Positions 5,593-6,932 of a DNA stretch of 6,932 nt are shown here, one piece after another. Position 1 is the first letter of the stretch. Every line of letters starts with the position of its first letter. A model generated the notes under the pieces. It did no database searches, was not told the DNA's origin, and saw nothing but the letters and a program-made list of their open reading frames with translations. The position numbers and the translations under genes were made by a program. The stretch comes from Bacteroidota bacterium (GTDB lineage: Bacteria > Bacteroidota > Ignavibacteria > UBA10030 > UBA8401), in contig JAVBYA010000429.1 of the NCBI GenBank assembly GCA_030824295.1, positions 1 to 6,932 of the forward strand, in the 5' to 3' direction.

Positions 5593-5626
5593 CAGTCATG
5601 GCATCACTTAAGTCATGCCATGACTG
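5593..5626. promoter_or_regulatory. 34-bp near-perfect dyad upstream of T9SS gene
   Basis: The outer arms CAGTCATGGCAT (5593-5604) and ATGCCATGACTG (5615-5626) are exact complements, and the middle ACTTAAGT is itself a palindrome. In total 16 of 17 positions pair, with one C-C mismatch. It lies 14-47 bp before the T9SS start codon. It contains the TCATGSCATGA motif in both halves (11/11 and 10/11). It may be an operator or a 5' leader hairpin. A TACTTTTC at 5633-5626 resembles the Bacteroidota -7 element, but no partner -33 box was found. Confidence 0.6.
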
Positions 5627-5737
5627 AAAAGTACCTCTAAATTCCTACATTCGCTATAACGTATTTGCGGGATGGTATTGTGTTAACAGGACAATGCGGT
5701 CGTGTATTGGCTTTGAAGGTGAGAGAATCAAGAAGGA

Positions 5738-5768
5738 CCCGCGTCAAGGTTTTAAACCCTGACACGGG
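5738..5768 (-). terminator. Probable terminator after serine hydrolase gene
   Basis: Read on the minus strand, CCCGTGTCAGGGTT pairs with AACCTTGACGCGGG over 14 positions around a 3-nt loop. The two non-Watson-Crick positions are G-U wobbles only in minus-strand RNA; in plus-strand RNA they would be A-C mismatches. This points to a minus-strand transcript, the hydrolase gene that ends 60 bp upstream. A moderately T-rich sequence follows rather than a clean T run. Confidence 0.6.
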
Positions 5769-5784
5769 CTTCGGGAAGAATTAC

Positions 5785-5832
5785 GAGATGACTGTCACCT
5801 ATAAAACAAATCAGTTGAAGGAGACAGTCATC
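5785..5832. repeat. 48-bp hairpin repeat at hydrolase gene 3' end, copy 2
   Basis: The arms are GATGACTGTCACC (5787-5799) and GGAGACAGTCATC (5820-5832), with 12 of 13 pairs, the same single mismatch as copy 1 and a 20-nt loop. It differs from copy 1 (2918-2965) at three loop positions only. The hydrolase stop TGA (5830-5828) is inside the right arm. Confidence 0.88.
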
Positions 5833-6932
5833 GACGGATGGCACCGAACACCGCATCATGCACTGCGGGGCGGACGCGCGTGAGGGCGGAATTATTGCGC
5901 GTGGGATAGACCCGATTGGTCAAGAAGATCACGATGACATTCTTTTCCGGGTCGGCCACGACGGATGTGCCGGTGAACCCGGTGTGGAGGAACGTGCGCG
6001 CCGAGGTGAACCGTCCGGAGAAGGAGCGTCCTGCTGACCGCGTATCCCAGCCGATGGCGCGGCTGCTCCGCGGGTCCTGCTGAGTGATGAACCGGGCGAT
6101 GGTCGCAGAGTCGAGATACCGGCGTCCATTATACATGCCGCCGTTGAGCTCCATCTGCAGGATCTTCGCAAGGTCCGATGCTGTGGAGAAGAGTCCCGCA
6201 TGTCCGGATACGCCGCCGAGCGTCGCGGCATTCTCGTCATGCACTCGCCCGCGGACTGCCTGGAAGGTCTTCTTCCAGAGGGAATCGATCTCGGTCGGAA
6301 CGAGTCTCTTCATGAGCGATGCAGAAGGATTGTACATGGTGTTCTTCATTCCCAGAGGACGGAAGAAAACGGAATCGACATATCTGTCCAGCGTTGTGCC
6401 GGTCACTTTTTCGATGACCTTCCCGGTGGTGATGAGTCCCAGATCGCTGTAAAGCGTGGAATCCCCGGTCCGATAGATGAGCGGCGCAGCGAAGATGGAA
6501 TCGAGAACGCACTGCGGAGAATCGCAGAACTCGTAGTATTTGCGCCACGCCTGGAGTCCGCTGTTGTGGACGAGCAGATTATAGAGCGTTATTTTCTCCT
6601 TCCCGTTCTGTCCGAACGCCGGGAAGTACTTCACAATGGGATCGTCCAGCGATACACGCTTCTCCTCCACCAGCTTCATCATCGCACTGGTCGTGGAGAT
6701 CACTTTCGTTACGGAAGCAAGATCGAAGATCGCATCCGTCGTCATCATCTCGGCATCTGCATCGTAGGTGAAACGGCCGTACGCTTTCTCATGGACGATC
6801 ATACCATCCTTCGCCACCAGCAGCACCGCGCCGGGAAAACCGGAATCGGCGATCGCTTTGTTGATGACCGCATCGACCCGGAGGAGCGAATCGGGATCGA
6901 ATCCCGCTTCTGCCGGAGCAGCGTTGCGGAGA
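5828..6932 (-). CDS. Serine beta-lactamase-like hydrolase, 5' end outside window
   Basis: A serine hydrolase of the class C beta-lactamase/penicillin-binding family. The reading frame is open through the right edge, so at least 367 residues are coded and the N-terminus is missing. Numbering from the valine codon at 6826, the catalytic motifs are Ser38-Val-Thr-Lys41, Tyr126-Ser-Asp128 and His281-Thr-Gly283. The block FPGAVLLVAKDG before it and GVSGHAGLFSTASDLAKI within it are typical. The C-terminal HTGFTGTSVVADPEKN, FLTNRVYPTR and RVRPAVHDAV closely resemble the hydrolase half of Bacteroidota proteins in which a GH3 beta-N-acetylglucosaminidase (NagZ-like) is fused to this domain. The visible 35 residues before it contain no GH3 sequence, so fusion is unproven. 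Likely roles are cell-wall or peptide hydrolysis. The stop lies in a dispersed hairpin repeat, and a probable terminator follows. Confidence 0.93.
   Translation of the reverse strand, partial: LRNAAPAEAGFDPDSLLRVDAVINKAIADSGFPGAVLLVAKDGMIVHEKAYGRFTYDADAEMMTTDAIFDLASVTKVISTTSAMMKLVEEKRVSLDDPIVKYFPAFGQNGKEKITLYNLLVHNSGLQAWRKYYEFCDSPQCVLDSIFAAPLIYRTGDSTLYSDLGLITTGKVIEKVTGTTLDRYVDSVFFRPLGMKNTMYNPSASLMKRLVPTEIDSLWKKTFQAVRGRVHDENAATLGGVSGHAGLFSTASDLAKILQMELNGGMYNGRRYLDSATIARFITQQDPRSSRAIGWDTRSAGRSFSGRFTSARTFLHTGFTGTSVVADPEKNVIVIFLTNRVYPTRNNSALTRVRPAVHDAVFGAIRR

Noticed and set aside
2918..5832. CRISPR-like reading of the two 48-bp repeats
   Set aside because: There are only two copies 2.9 kb apart, at gene ends, with no spacers between them.
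5665..5883. Plus-strand frame of 72 codons
   Set aside because: It crosses the terminator hairpin, the 48-bp repeat and the hydrolase 3' end; no homology pattern.
1..6932. tRNA, rRNA or transposase genes
   Set aside because: No cloverleaf-like arms with a TTCRA loop, no rRNA signature and no DDE or tyrosine transposase motif was found by eye.

Overview
This window looks like chromosomal DNA from a bacterium of the Bacteroidota/Chlorobiota/Ignavibacteriota group. The main evidence is a secreted protein ending in a type IX secretion (T9SS) type A sorting domain of the 'NYPNPFNPST' kind, which I know as frequent in Ignavibacteria-like lineages. A small outer-membrane barrel and a Bacteroidota-like serine hydrolase agree with this. 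The species cannot be named from the sequence. All supported genes lie on the minus strand.

Left part (about 1-2560), an accessory and partly decayed patch. It holds a heptamer tandem tract, an intact ORF6N-domain gene (281-775), a small DUF1905 gene (913-1179) with a plausible promoter and paired CTTGWCAAG sites, and a 40-codon coding-like scrap. A noncoding stretch with nested inverted repeats follows, then two RhuM-family remnants (1736-2218 and 2185-2541) apparently fused at a short microhomology. ORF6N and RhuM N-terminal regions belong to the phage/mobile-element world of KilA-N-like DNA-binding modules. The most striking signal is that the ORF6N gene and both RhuM copies each carry a 25-bp intragenic palindrome (12-bp arms, 1-bp centre). 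Between the two RhuM copies, six positions in one arm have changed and all six partners in the other arm have changed to match, so both copies remain perfect palindromes although the encoded peptides differ.

Middle part (2556-2917) shows no convincing gene.

Right part (2918-6932), ordinary coding DNA. In transcription order from the right there is a serine beta-lactamase-like hydrolase (5' end beyond the window), a T9SS cargo protein with a probable beta-propeller body, a small outer-membrane barrel protein and a DHCW-motif cupin. The hydrolase and the cupin, although unrelated, both end in the same 48-bp hairpin repeat (45/48 identical), which supplies or duplicates their stop codons. An 11-bp odd palindrome, TCATGSCATGA, lies upstream of both the cupin and the T9SS gene and may be a shared operator. 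The three genes from 5579 to 2964 could be one loose transcription unit (gaps 149 and 55 bp), but this is inference.
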